From NCBI GenBank assembly GCA_017435365.1, contig JAFSFD010000039.1:1-33734 (forward strand): a stretch of DNA of 33,734 nucleotides, read 5' to 3'. Below the pieces are notes generated by a model. That model made no database searches and was not told the DNA's origin. It saw only the letters and a list, made by a program, of their open reading frames with translations. This document shows positions 26,151-33,530 of this stretch, in pieces. Source of the stretch: Akkermansia sp. (GTDB lineage Bacteria; Verrucomicrobiota; Verrucomicrobiia; Verrucomicrobiales; Akkermansiaceae). Every line of letters begins with the position of its first letter. Within the stretch, counting starts at the first letter, position 1. A program made the translations under genes and the position numbers.

Positions 26151-26637
26151 TTTCTACCTCCTTCCCGGTTCTATTACTCCAGTAATGAATAGCCCAGCGC
26201 TCTCGCACACGGCTTCCCCAATATTTTATATCCCTATACAAACTCTCGTAATTGACAGGAACTTCAGACGCCTTCATTCCTCGCACGATATCGGCTAAAT
26301 GAAGCCTCAACTCGCTTCGAGTATCGCACGATAACAGTCGACGAAACCGCCGGTCAAAAGGAGACTCCTCACTAATCTCCATGGTTTTACGATTCACGGC
26401 TAATCGTCTGCACGCATCACCAAAGTTATATTCTTCATCCGTTTTTTCATGCGGATGCAAGGCATATAAACCGGCCACAGTTTCAATAGCAACATCTCCG
26501 ATACCATCTATAGCGGCTACGTGTTGCCAACCGCGAAAACACTGCTCCGGCTTCAACAGGCAACGTAACGCTGCCATGGCACCGCGATTGTCTTGCAAGA
26601 GACGCAAGTAAGGCATTATATTGTTTGATTTATTCAT
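26137..26637 (-). CDS. cse2: Cascade small subunit Cse2 (CasB)
   Basis: A 166-aa, helix-rich, basic protein matching Cse2 in size, position and pattern: NRGAMAALRCLLKPEQCFRG near the start and FDRRFRRLLSCDTRSEL in the middle. Two copies form the belly of Cascade that holds the displaced strand. It overlaps cse1 by eight bases and cas6e by 14. Confidence 0.9.
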   Translation of the reverse strand: MNKSNNIMPYLRLLQDNRGAMAALRCLLKPEQCFRGWQHVAAIDGIGDVAIETVAGLYALHPHEKTDEEYNFGDACRRLAVNRKTMEISEESPFDRRFRRLLSCDTRSELRLHLADIVRGMKASEVPVNYESLYRDIKYWGSRVRERWAIHYWSNRTGKEVENVSD

Positions 26638-28141
26638 TGTCCTTATTTAAACTTTGTTTTGTAGATAAACATTGGCGAGCGCCAGCCCAGGCGGCTAATT
26701 GTCGAACTCCACTCTGGGAGACAGTGAGATTAAATGTTTCATTAATAGTGTCGCATATATGGCGAATCCATTCCTCTCTTGAGCTCACATATTTTTCCAT
26801 TTCTGACGAGGAAGCGCCGAGCGTTTTAACATATTCCTCCTTGAATGACGCCAACCGCCCCCAGTACAGCTGCTCTACTTTCTCATAAACCGCTTTTTTA
26901 TTTTCGAACGAATCGTGGAGCAGGTTGTGGTAAGTATCCAAAGCCATCCGGAGTGAAGCCATTCCCTTATTTGCGAGGCTCATTAATTTGTGTTGCACCT
27001 CATCCGCGGCAACGCCCACATGATTACGGCCAAGATGTTCATACCTATCTTCTACAACACTTAATATCTTAGCCTTATCTCGCACCATCGCCCCAATCCA
27101 AACTCCGTATTGTTCAGGCAAATCATTTTCATCCACCCGGGAAAACGATTTTCCGGAAAGAGAAAAGCGATGCAACAAGGCAGGCAGGCTTCGCCACATT
27201 GCCTTGTTCAAACTAGCACCAACAATATTACGGATATTCTCCTTTATTGTGACGGTCATGGAGCTTTCGAAATACTGCAGCTCATCCTTATTAATGTATA
27301 CAGGATACTCGATGCCTTTTGCTACTATGCAAGAACCGGCGTCCGGTGCAATTTTCACAATACGGGAAAGCGGCACAAGGCGGCCCAAATACGAAAGTGT
27401 TGCATTATTTACGGCGGGTTCGTCATCTATATTCACAGGCATTAACTCCCAAACAGGTTGTCCCATTCCGCAACGGAATGGAGCCAACTCCTCTGCAGTA
27501 CAAAGGTTGAGCCATATCGTTTCCAACATATTTCTGCCTAGAACAAAAAGATGTATAGCAGACTTTGGGGCGCATGGGGCATCTGAGGCGGTATCGGGCG
27601 ATTTAGGTCCCGTTTGCATCCCGTTCCATTTCGCAACACCTATGGTGCCGCACAAAGCATAATTCTGAAATGTTATAAGGTCAACCGCTATTCTGCCCAA
27701 CGAAAAGCAACGCATAGAACCTGCAGCATTATCAAATATTGTTGGGTTATTACCTTCTGCTGCGCTTAGTGAAATCTTACTTAAACTACCCCACGATTCG
27801 GAAGACAAAGGCTCAACACCTTTCACCTGAAGAAAGGCTCCATCTTCTCCCAGCAAATTAAATGCATGACGCCAGGTTTCCAAATACTTAACAGACGCGG
27901 GAGATATATCTTTCAAACAATCATCCCACTCATCTCTGTCAGCAGGACCATCGATGGCGCGCTGCGCAATACAAATCAGCAAGCGCATAATTGAAATACG
28001 CTCATGGGCTGCCAGTACGAGGTCGGAGATTTCGTGAGCCTGTTGGAAAAAATTTTCCAGACTAACGTGGGTACATGCCCCAGAACACATCCGAACCGGT
28101 AGCCACGGATCAGTACACAGATTTAAATTCATTGTCGACAT
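26630..28141 (-). CDS. cse1: Cascade large subunit Cse1 (Cas8e, CasA)
   Basis: A 503-aa protein of typical Cse1 length, starting NLCTDPWLPVRMCSG with LENFFQQAHEISDL, then the family's LLGEDGAFLQVKG and a C-terminal four-helix-bundle region. It recognises the PAM and recruits Cas3. It starts eight bases after the cas3 stop with GAGGGAG upstream. Confidence 0.94.
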   Translation of the reverse strand: MSTMNLNLCTDPWLPVRMCSGACTHVSLENFFQQAHEISDLVLAAHERISIMRLLICIAQRAIDGPADRDEWDDCLKDISPASVKYLETWRHAFNLLGEDGAFLQVKGVEPLSSESWGSLSKISLSAAEGNNPTIFDNAAGSMRCFSLGRIAVDLITFQNYALCGTIGVAKWNGMQTGPKSPDTASDAPCAPKSAIHLFVLGRNMLETIWLNLCTAEELAPFRCGMGQPVWELMPVNIDDEPAVNNATLSYLGRLVPLSRIVKIAPDAGSCIVAKGIEYPVYINKDELQYFESSMTVTIKENIRNIVGASLNKAMWRSLPALLHRFSLSGKSFSRVDENDLPEQYGVWIGAMVRDKAKILSVVEDRYEHLGRNHVGVAADEVQHKLMSLANKGMASLRMALDTYHNLLHDSFENKKAVYEKVEQLYWGRLASFKEEYVKTLGASSSEMEKYVSSREEWIRHICDTINETFNLTVSQSGVRQLAAWAGARQCLSTKQSLNKDNE

Positions 28142-28149
28142 TCTCCCTC

Positions 28150-30738
28150 TTATGTGGGTAGTTCATATACCCCCATCTGGTCATTCCACGCCAAACGGGA
28201 TTGCTCTCCAGAATAATACATTAATTCCGCATTTTCAAGAACAAAAAACGGATAAATCGGATTAAATCCAAATTGCTCCAAATTAGGGTCTGGTACAAAA
28301 TCCTTGAGAAGCCAGGCAGGAATCCTGACAGAGTTCTCATAAATGGATTTTGCCGTTTCGTAACTCCAACGTTGAGGACACACGGTAACCGGGGCGCCGT
28401 GTAATGGCAGGTATTCATAGCTACCGTCTCCCCGTGGAACAGGCCTCTGCTTCAACAGCATAACTTGCAAACTTTCAATTCCGCCATAACGTGTAAAAAC
28501 GCCATCAGAATCAGTAGCTACCCCTGCAGTATAAGATTGATTCATATTAACAAGGGCTTGCAAGGATTCATATTTGGTCTTCATTTCCTTATACGTTTTG
28601 TCAGCTATACAGGATTGGAAACCGCCAACTTCACCATAAGTGCTTTCTATCAATCTCCTGATATCATCAGGCAGCACCAGACGTGGCAAGTACTGCCAAA
28701 CCTTCCAGGTTCGCCAGAGAACATACGGAGCGTAGACTTTCGCCGTTGTACCAAATGCCCCCAAAAAGCCTTGCACATCATCCATTTCAACAGAGTTCGG
28801 CACCCCCTCTGGCACAACAACCATCATTTCAGCTTCTTCGCATGGACGGTTTGGTCTCACATGCCTCCATAATCTACCGGCACGCTGCAACAGCATATCC
28901 GTAGGAGCAAAATCAGTAATTAAATAATCAGCATCTATATCAACGCTTTGCTCAACCACCTGAGTCGCGACAAGAACACATCCACATGGCCGCAGGTGAC
29001 CAGAAGCACCTAAGCAATCTATCCAGCGTTGTTCCAGTTCTTCACGTCGCCAATATGGAAACCGTGCATGCAGCAATGCTATTTCGGGACCGTCCTCATA
29101 AGCTTCATTCTTCAGCATCCGGAATGCTTCCTGTGCATCTTTGACTGTGTTTCTAATCCACAAAACACATTGCCCTTTCCGAGCTCGTTCATACGCAAGT
29201 TCTGCAACCGCCGCTGCTGATTTCCCCACCACGTCCAATGTGATTGTTTTTTTCTCAGATGGCAGAAAGGCACGCTGTTGGATGCATCCATTGATATACG
29301 ATGTAACCAAGGGATACTCATTGGAAAGCGCTACATTCCCCTGAAGGTCTAACAATTCACGGATCCTGGCCTGCGTCAAAGTGGCTGACAAAATGATAAC
29401 AGTAGAACCAGTCTCGCACAATTGACGCACAAGAACGGCAATCAGGCTCCCCGTATAGAAATCGTAGCTATGCACCTCATCCAGAATCACCACTTTACCG
29501 GCCAACGCAAATGCACGCACATCACGGTGTTTCACAGCAACAACGCCCATAAGAGCCTGGTCCACTGTACCCACTCCGAAAGGAACCAGTAGTGTTCTCT
29601 TAGATGACGAAAACCACCTTCTCATTTCAGAACTGCCGTCACCTCTTCTTTTTAAATGAATAACAGCATCTTTAGTATAGATAGAGTCTTGCAGCAACCA
29701 GGAAGCACCATGTGATAATTGAATCGACGCTTCATTCACCTCAAATCCACATGCCTCTATAAAGCGCCTTAATCGGTAATAAATTCTATTGGAAGTTGTC
29801 TGAGTGGGTAGTGCAAAATAAATGCCGTGAGCTACTTTCTCATCCAACAAATGGTATGCCAAGGCTAACGCAGCCTCCGTCTTACCACCTCCCATGGCGT
29901 CTTCTACAACATATACCCCTTGTTTTGCAGGCAGATTCCACATGTACTGCTGCAAGGGTCGCGGGGATAAACAGTGCGGAAATAGAGAAGTCCAACTCAG
30001 ATTTCCAACCAGTTTTTCTATACCTTGCCAACCTATTCTCCTGATAGCCTCCTTTGCTTTCTGGTTATAGTCGCAAATAATTCTTTCCGGAGAAAAGAAA
30101 TCCTCGTGAGAGGCAATCCAATCCGAAACGATGATAGCCCCCGTAGCAACCCTCCTGATTGAATCGTTAGGCTTTTCTACCGGCAATGGTCCATACCACT
30201 CAATCAGCAATTCAATCAAAGTTTCACAATATTGCCTCCATGTTTCCGGCAAAGTTGCCCCAGATTGTATACTGGCAGGAGCACCATGGTGTGCTCCTGC
30301 ACACTCTGCCCAGCAACGTCCACATTTCTTACTAATGTGTTCCTTATAATATCTGAACAAGATATCGTACGTACTCCTGGTATGATTTTTCTCATAGAAC
30401 TCGCACCACGTACGAAGCATATCAGTATTGGTCATGCCATCTGGTCCATTCCACATAGGGCATTTAGTTTGAAACCCAGGTGATATCTTGCCAACATCAT
30501 GTACGGCAACAAGTGTCGTAATACCATCCGGTAACAAACGTCTGTAGTCAGGTCGAACTTTCATCAACCTCTCGATAACCTCTGCAGCAGCTATACTATG
30601 CTGCCACACCTCACAACCTGGTAACCCCTCTATCGTCGTTTTTGCCCAGAAATAACTATTTTCGAACAATCTACTACACTTAGCATATAATTGTTCTCTA
30701 TTCAGACCAATCGTACAAGGCTCTACATCATTATTCAT
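28150..30738 (-). CDS. cas3: CRISPR nuclease-helicase Cas3
   Basis: About 862 aa. An N-terminal HD nuclease domain has H50, H83-D84 (VHDVGK), H153-H154 (GAHHGAP) and D209 (numbered from a GTG at 30747). The SF2 helicase has a Walker A variant AMGGGKT (284-290), DEVH (423-426), SAT (455-457), and QRAGRLWRH in motif VI. It degrades DNA bound by Cascade. First gene of the cas operon. I chose the ATG at 30738; the GTG at 30747 would add three residues and sits even closer to the promoter. There is no fusion to other cas genes. Confidence 0.96.
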   Translation of the reverse strand: MNNDVEPCTIGLNREQLYAKCSRLFENSYFWAKTTIEGLPGCEVWQHSIAAAEVIERLMKVRPDYRRLLPDGITTLVAVHDVGKISPGFQTKCPMWNGPDGMTNTDMLRTWCEFYEKNHTRSTYDILFRYYKEHISKKCGRCWAECAGAHHGAPASIQSGATLPETWRQYCETLIELLIEWYGPLPVEKPNDSIRRVATGAIIVSDWIASHEDFFSPERIICDYNQKAKEAIRRIGWQGIEKLVGNLSWTSLFPHCLSPRPLQQYMWNLPAKQGVYVVEDAMGGGKTEAALALAYHLLDEKVAHGIYFALPTQTTSNRIYYRLRRFIEACGFEVNEASIQLSHGASWLLQDSIYTKDAVIHLKRRGDGSSEMRRWFSSSKRTLLVPFGVGTVDQALMGVVAVKHRDVRAFALAGKVVILDEVHSYDFYTGSLIAVLVRQLCETGSTVIILSATLTQARIRELLDLQGNVALSNEYPLVTSYINGCIQQRAFLPSEKKTITLDVVGKSAAAVAELAYERARKGQCVLWIRNTVKDAQEAFRMLKNEAYEDGPEIALLHARFPYWRREELEQRWIDCLGASGHLRPCGCVLVATQVVEQSVDIDADYLITDFAPTDMLLQRAGRLWRHVRPNRPCEEAEMMVVVPEGVPNSVEMDDVQGFLGAFGTTAKVYAPYVLWRTWKVWQYLPRLVLPDDIRRLIESTYGEVGGFQSCIADKTYKEMKTKYESLQALVNMNQSYTAGVATDSDGVFTRYGGIESLQVMLLKQRPVPRGDGSYEYLPLHGAPVTVCPQRWSYETAKSIYENSVRIPAWLLKDFVPDPNLEQFGFNPIYPFFVLENAELMYYSGEQSRLAWNDQMGVYELPT

Positions 30739-30752
30739 AGGGGACACTTCTC

Positions 30753-30780
30753 ATACTATCAAACGATTATCAGAAATCAA
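30753..30780 (-). promoter_or_regulatory. putative promoter of the cas operon
   Basis: On the minus strand TTGATT (30780-30775), a 16-bp spacer and TAGTAT (30758-30753), five bases before the GTG and 14 before the ATG of cas3. A second candidate lies upstream (TTGACG 30850-30845, 16 bp, TATCTA 30828-30823). Confidence 0.5.
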
Positions 30781-30871
30781 GAAAAAATTATTACTCACTT
30801 GCATTCGTAATACACCGAAAGCTAGATAGCGTCCTCCAAAACATCGTCAAAACAATATGCTACCTCAAAGC

Positions 30872-30897
30872 AAAAAAAGCCACCCCCGGGTGGGGGC
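30872..30897 (-). terminator. terminator of the Ro-like gene
   Basis: On the minus strand a GC-only hairpin (core CCACCCGGGGGTGG) is followed by seven T. It separates the Ro-like operon from cas3. Confidence 0.8.
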
Positions 30898-30959
30898 CTG
30901 GGGGTGGTGATGGGTGGGGGATGGGCTTGTGACTTTTGGGTTGAATGTGTGAGAGGGGG

Positions 30960-32504
30960 TCAGGAGGCCAGGGTGATGGGCTGGTAGCGGTCGGAGTTGA
31001 GGACGCTGAGCATGAAGTGCTCCGGGGTTTTGCCGGAGAGAATCTGCTCGAACATGCCGGGCTTGCAGCCGCCGATGAGGGTGGTGCCCTGCGCATCGCG
31101 GGTGACGGGTACGTTGCCGTAGTTGCACCGGGCGGCATTCCAGAAGACGAGGCGGGGCATGGTGTAGCCGGCGGCGGCGTAGCGCTGCGCAATCATCTGA
31201 CAGGCGGTGGGGTTGCCCGCGCCCTGCACGCAGTAGTCGAACTGCATATCGGAGATGATGATGATGCAGCGGGGCATCTGCTCTGCCGGCAGGTGGGCCT
31301 GCACGGCGGAGCGGAGCACGAGGTCGAACACTGCCTCCAGGTTGGTGTTCATGCCCCAATCCATGCCGAGCATGTACTCCACCTTCTGGTGCAGCGGCCA
31401 GGCGGGGTCCACTTCCACCAGGGAGGGCTCGGCGGAGAAGGTGATGAGCTTATCCTTGAAGATGCCGGTGTTGCGCTCGGCCACGTAGAGGCCCAGGGAC
31501 ATGGCGACATCGACTGGACTGGGATTGCCACCAGAGAACATGGAGCCGGAGACATCCACCACGGCCAGCCAGTTGGCACCGGCGGCCTCGCCGAAATAAT
31601 CCGGCAGGGAACGCCACATGTTGTCCAGCTGCAGGAGCTCGAGCTCACTGGCGTTCTCACGGCATTTGTTCATGATGTCGTAGGGGTAGAGGGTGCGCAC
31701 GTTCACCTTGGGTTCTGTCTCTTCCACCACGTAGTTTTCCACGATGAGCGCCTTGTGCAGCGACTCAACATAGGCGCGGTAGCGCTCTCCATCGTTCTTC
31801 ATGAAAGCCTTGCGGTATTTCACCCCGGCGTTGGAGGGCACGGCACTGTAGCTGAAGGTGTAGTCCCGGCGGGTAAGGCGGGTCTCCAGCACATCGATCT
31901 GGCGGCGGAGGGCCACGAGGGTCTGGCGGTACTGCTTCTCGCTGAGACCGAGGGCGCGGTAGAGGCGCCGGGCCAGTGCTCGGGTGGCGGCAGAGGAGGT
32001 GTTGCACGAGGGCATCCACTTGGCCAGCAGGGAGATGGCGGCCTTCCGCCCCTGCTCTGCCAGGGCGGTCTGGTCTGCCTTCAGCTGCTCTGCCACCAGG
32101 GTGGTGATGGCGGAGTCCAGCGCGGCAGAGACACCGAAGAGGGCGAAGAGGTCATCCCAGCGGCCGTAGTCGGGGATGTGGCGGATGATGCCGCTGCGCA
32201 GGAAGAGCTCCGTGTCCAGCTCCGCCACGGTGCGGATACCGGCGCGGAACACCTCGCGCTCTCCCTGGCCGCCGTTGCCGCGGATATCGCGCAGGTAGAA
32301 CAGGCAGCGGAGGGTGCCGAGCTTGTCCTCGCGGTAGGCGGCGCGCACAGCCTGGGGCACATCGGCGGGGGTCTTGCGCAGGGCGGCTCCGCCCGAGAAA
32401 AGGTCCAGCAGGGCGGAAAGGGTGGAGCGGCAGGCGGACATGCCGTTGGTGGTCGTGGTGGAGTTGCGGCACTCCTTCATGGCATTGAATAACGGATTGG
32501 TCAT
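30960..32504 (-). CDS. Ro60-like RNA-binding protein (DUF2828/TROVE-type + vWA)
   Basis: A 514-aa protein from the ATG at 32504; the frame stays open to a TTG at 32546. Residues 1-300 are an alpha-helical region in the style of DUF2828, with the family-like FYLRDIRGNGGQGEREVF (69-86) and IPDYGRWDDL (110-119). Residues 310-500 are a von Willebrand A domain with a complete MIDAS: DVSGS (D317, S319, S321), T387 and D419. Helical repeats plus vWA is the architecture of Ro60/Rsr, the ring-shaped partner of Y RNAs, and DUF2828 is regarded as related to TROVE. The canonical TROVE N-terminal motif (NxxGGxxF) is absent, so I call it Ro-like, not Rsr. Five Y-RNA-like elements lie directly upstream on the same strand, which strongly supports an RNA-chaperone or RNA-decay role. 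Confidence 0.82.
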   Translation of the reverse strand: MTNPLFNAMKECRNSTTTTNGMSACRSTLSALLDLFSGGAALRKTPADVPQAVRAAYREDKLGTLRCLFYLRDIRGNGGQGEREVFRAGIRTVAELDTELFLRSGIIRHIPDYGRWDDLFALFGVSAALDSAITTLVAEQLKADQTALAEQGRKAAISLLAKWMPSCNTSSAATRALARRLYRALGLSEKQYRQTLVALRRQIDVLETRLTRRDYTFSYSAVPSNAGVKYRKAFMKNDGERYRAYVESLHKALIVENYVVEETEPKVNVRTLYPYDIMNKCRENASELELLQLDNMWRSLPDYFGEAAGANWLAVVDVSGSMFSGGNPSPVDVAMSLGLYVAERNTGIFKDKLITFSAEPSLVEVDPAWPLHQKVEYMLGMDWGMNTNLEAVFDLVLRSAVQAHLPAEQMPRCIIIISDMQFDYCVQGAGNPTACQMIAQRYAAAGYTMPRLVFWNAARCNYGNVPVTRDAQGTTLIGGCKPGMFEQILSGKTPEHFMLSVLNSDRYQPITLAS

Positions 32505-32674
32505 GGTCGTGTTAACTATTAGGTTGTGTGTGGTGATTACAGGCAAATCCGCTTTCTTCTGGGTGTGGAGTCAATCCGCCTATCGTGCCGGCGCGGGCGC
32601 TGCTTCGCAGCAGGACCTGTTGGCTGTCAGGGTAGTGCTTACTTGTACTTTTTTCTCAGATGAGAACTATTTGC
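32505..32674 (-). other. spacer between RNA array and Ro-like gene
   Basis: No gene. It contains two small hairpins (TTCTCA-TC-TGAGAA and GCTGC-GAA-GCAGC on the minus strand) and no convincing terminator, so read-through from the RNA array into the protein gene is possible. Confidence 0.5.
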
Positions 32675-32766
32675 CAAGACACAGGGGGCTTCGCGAGAAG
32701 CCCCCGGTTTCATCTGTTTAACAAACAGGCCCTTTTTCAGGGGTGGGGTTTGCTGTGTGTGTCTTT
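32675..32766 (-). ncRNA. Y-RNA-like element 5
   Basis: 92 nt on the minus strand. It starts AAAG-ACAC-ACA-CAGCAA and ends TGTGTCTTG; AAGACACA pairs with TGTGTCTT over eight bases. Inside are hairpins CTGTTT-GTT-AAACAG and a 9-bp stem GGGGGCTTC-TCGC-GAAGCCCCC. It has no tRNA-like arms. It begins eight bases after element 4. Confidence 0.7.
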
Positions 32767-32774
32767 TTTTGGGG

Positions 32775-32893
32775 CAAGACTCCGTATATGTTTTAACTGC
32801 TCTACCGACTGAGCTACATCGGCCAAGGGCCGATGATGGGATTCGAACCCACGACAAATTAATCTACATAATGCGTTTGCTGTTGGAGCCTTT
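32775..32893 (-). ncRNA. Y-RNA-like element 4 with permuted tRNA mimic
   Basis: 119 nt on the minus strand. It starts AAAG-GCTC-CAA-CAGCAA and ends GGAGTCTTG; AAGGCTC pairs with GAGTCTT with one wobble. Next come ACATA/TATGT and GTTAA/TTAAT helices (anticodon-stem position), then a T arm GTGGG-TTCGAAT-CCCAT, an 8-bp acceptor hairpin CATCGGCC-CTT-GGCCGATG, TA, and a D arm GCTC-AGTCGGTA-GAGC. The T half precedes the D half, so a normal tRNA cannot form. The arms are tRNA-Thr-like. This matches the layout described for YrlA-type bacterial Y RNAs. Confidence 0.82.
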
Positions 32894-32910
32894 GAGAGGG
32901 GTAGGGTGCC

Positions 32911-32937
32911 CGCCCTGCCGCTTTCGCGGCCCGGGTG
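32911..32937 (-). other. linker hairpin with GAAA tetraloop (copy 2)
   Basis: On the minus strand GCCGC-GAAA-GCGGC with outer CACCC/GGGCG pairs, preceded by AACCCTTAACCC. It lies between elements 3 and 4 and is homologous to the hairpin at 33205-33233. It may be a processing signal. Confidence 0.6.
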
Positions 32938-32972
32938 GGGTTAAGGGTTGGCGGGGATGGCGCAGACGAAAT

Positions 32973-33069
32973 CAAGACACCTTTGTGCCGCACTTATGTA
33001 CCTGTCGTACGTGCATATGGCACAAACACTTTGGGGTTCTTAACCAGTGCAGTTGCTGGATGTGTCTTT
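32973..33069 (-). ncRNA. Y-RNA-like element 3
   Basis: 97 nt on the minus strand. It starts AAAG-ACAC-ATC-CAGCAA and ends GGTGTCTTG; AAGACAC pairs with GTGTCTT. Inside is a long hairpin built on a perfect 8-bp TTTGTGCC/GGCACAAA stem, extended by GCAC/GTGC and GTAC-GACAG-GTAC, plus a small GGTT-AAG-AACC hairpin. It has no tRNA-like arms. Confidence 0.72.
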
Positions 33070-33088
33070 TGTTCGCCCACGGTGGGGA

Positions 33089-33194
33089 CAAGGCTCGCGT
33101 TGGTTTTCCGTAAGCCAGCGGTTGCCCGCCGGCAGCCCGGCCGCGCAGGGCGAGCCGGTAAGAGGAGAATCTCCGGATTGCTGTCGGAGCCTTT
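33089..33194 (-). ncRNA. Y-RNA-like element 2
   Basis: 106 nt on the minus strand. It starts AAAG-GCTC-CGA-CAGCAA and ends CGAGCCTTG; AAGGCTC pairs perfectly with GAGCCTT, where the T-to-C change compensates the A-to-G on the other side relative to element 1. Inside are GGAG-ATT-CTCC and GCCGG-GCTG-CCGGC hairpins in a GC-rich body. No T or D arm is seen. Confidence 0.7.
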
Positions 33195-33204
33195 GAGATG
33201 GGGG

Positions 33205-33233
33205 CCACCCGGCAGCTTTCGCGGCACGGGTGG
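33205..33233 (-). other. linker hairpin with GAAA tetraloop (copy 1)
   Basis: On the minus strand CCACCCG pairs with CGGGTGG around an inner GAAA-capped stem, preceded by AACCCTTAACCC. It sits between elements 1 and 2. Confidence 0.6.
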
Positions 33234-33267
33234 GTTAAGGGTTATCGGGACGGGGGGAGATGGGGGA

Positions 33268-33361
33268 CAAGACTCAGTTTTTTTGCTGCTCTACCATTGA
33301 GCTACTCAGTTGAGTGGGGATTCGAACCCCAAACACGCGTCGTATTGCTGTACGAGTCTTT
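33268..33361 (-). ncRNA. Y-RNA-like element 1 with permuted tRNA mimic
   Basis: 94 nt on the minus strand. It starts AAAG-ACTC-GTA-CAGCAA and ends TGAGTCTTG; AAGACTC pairs with GAGTCTT. It contains a T arm TGGGG-TTCGAAT-CCCCA, a reduced acceptor-like repeat ACTCA/TGAGT separated by only two bases, TA, and a D arm GCTC-AATGGTA-GAGC. As in element 4 the T half comes first. It is first in the transcript, about 160 nt after the predicted start. Confidence 0.8.
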
Positions 33362-33530
33362 GGAAATCTTCATCGACCGGGCAGCCCGGCACACGCGGCA
33401 TCATCCCCCGGCAAGGGACACGCATGCGGACAGCTGGTCACAAAGACGGCATCGTTCAACGAAAGTTGTGGGTAGTAGTCGGGAAACCTTCCTCAATGTA
33501 TCACGGCCTCAATCAAACGAATGCAGAACA
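33362..33530 (-). other. leader of the Y-RNA array, no gene seen
   Basis: About 160 bases between the promoter and element 1. It has small GC-rich hairpins (CCGGG-CTG-CCCGG) but lacks the AAAG-RCWC...CAGCAA frame, and no protein frame is convincing. Confidence 0.4.

Noticed and set aside
32799..32852. ordinary tRNA-Thr gene
   Set aside because: On either strand the T arm and D arm are in the wrong order for a normal tRNA, and no anticodon loop joins them; the 5' and 3' acceptor strands are linked by three bases.
32775..32893. tmRNA in permuted two-piece form
   Set aside because: A permuted tRNA-like domain with the 3' half first recalls two-piece tmRNA, but the D arm is a full canonical one. 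No tag-encoding frame or pseudoknots fit in the short flanks, and the terminal stem recurs in four neighbours.
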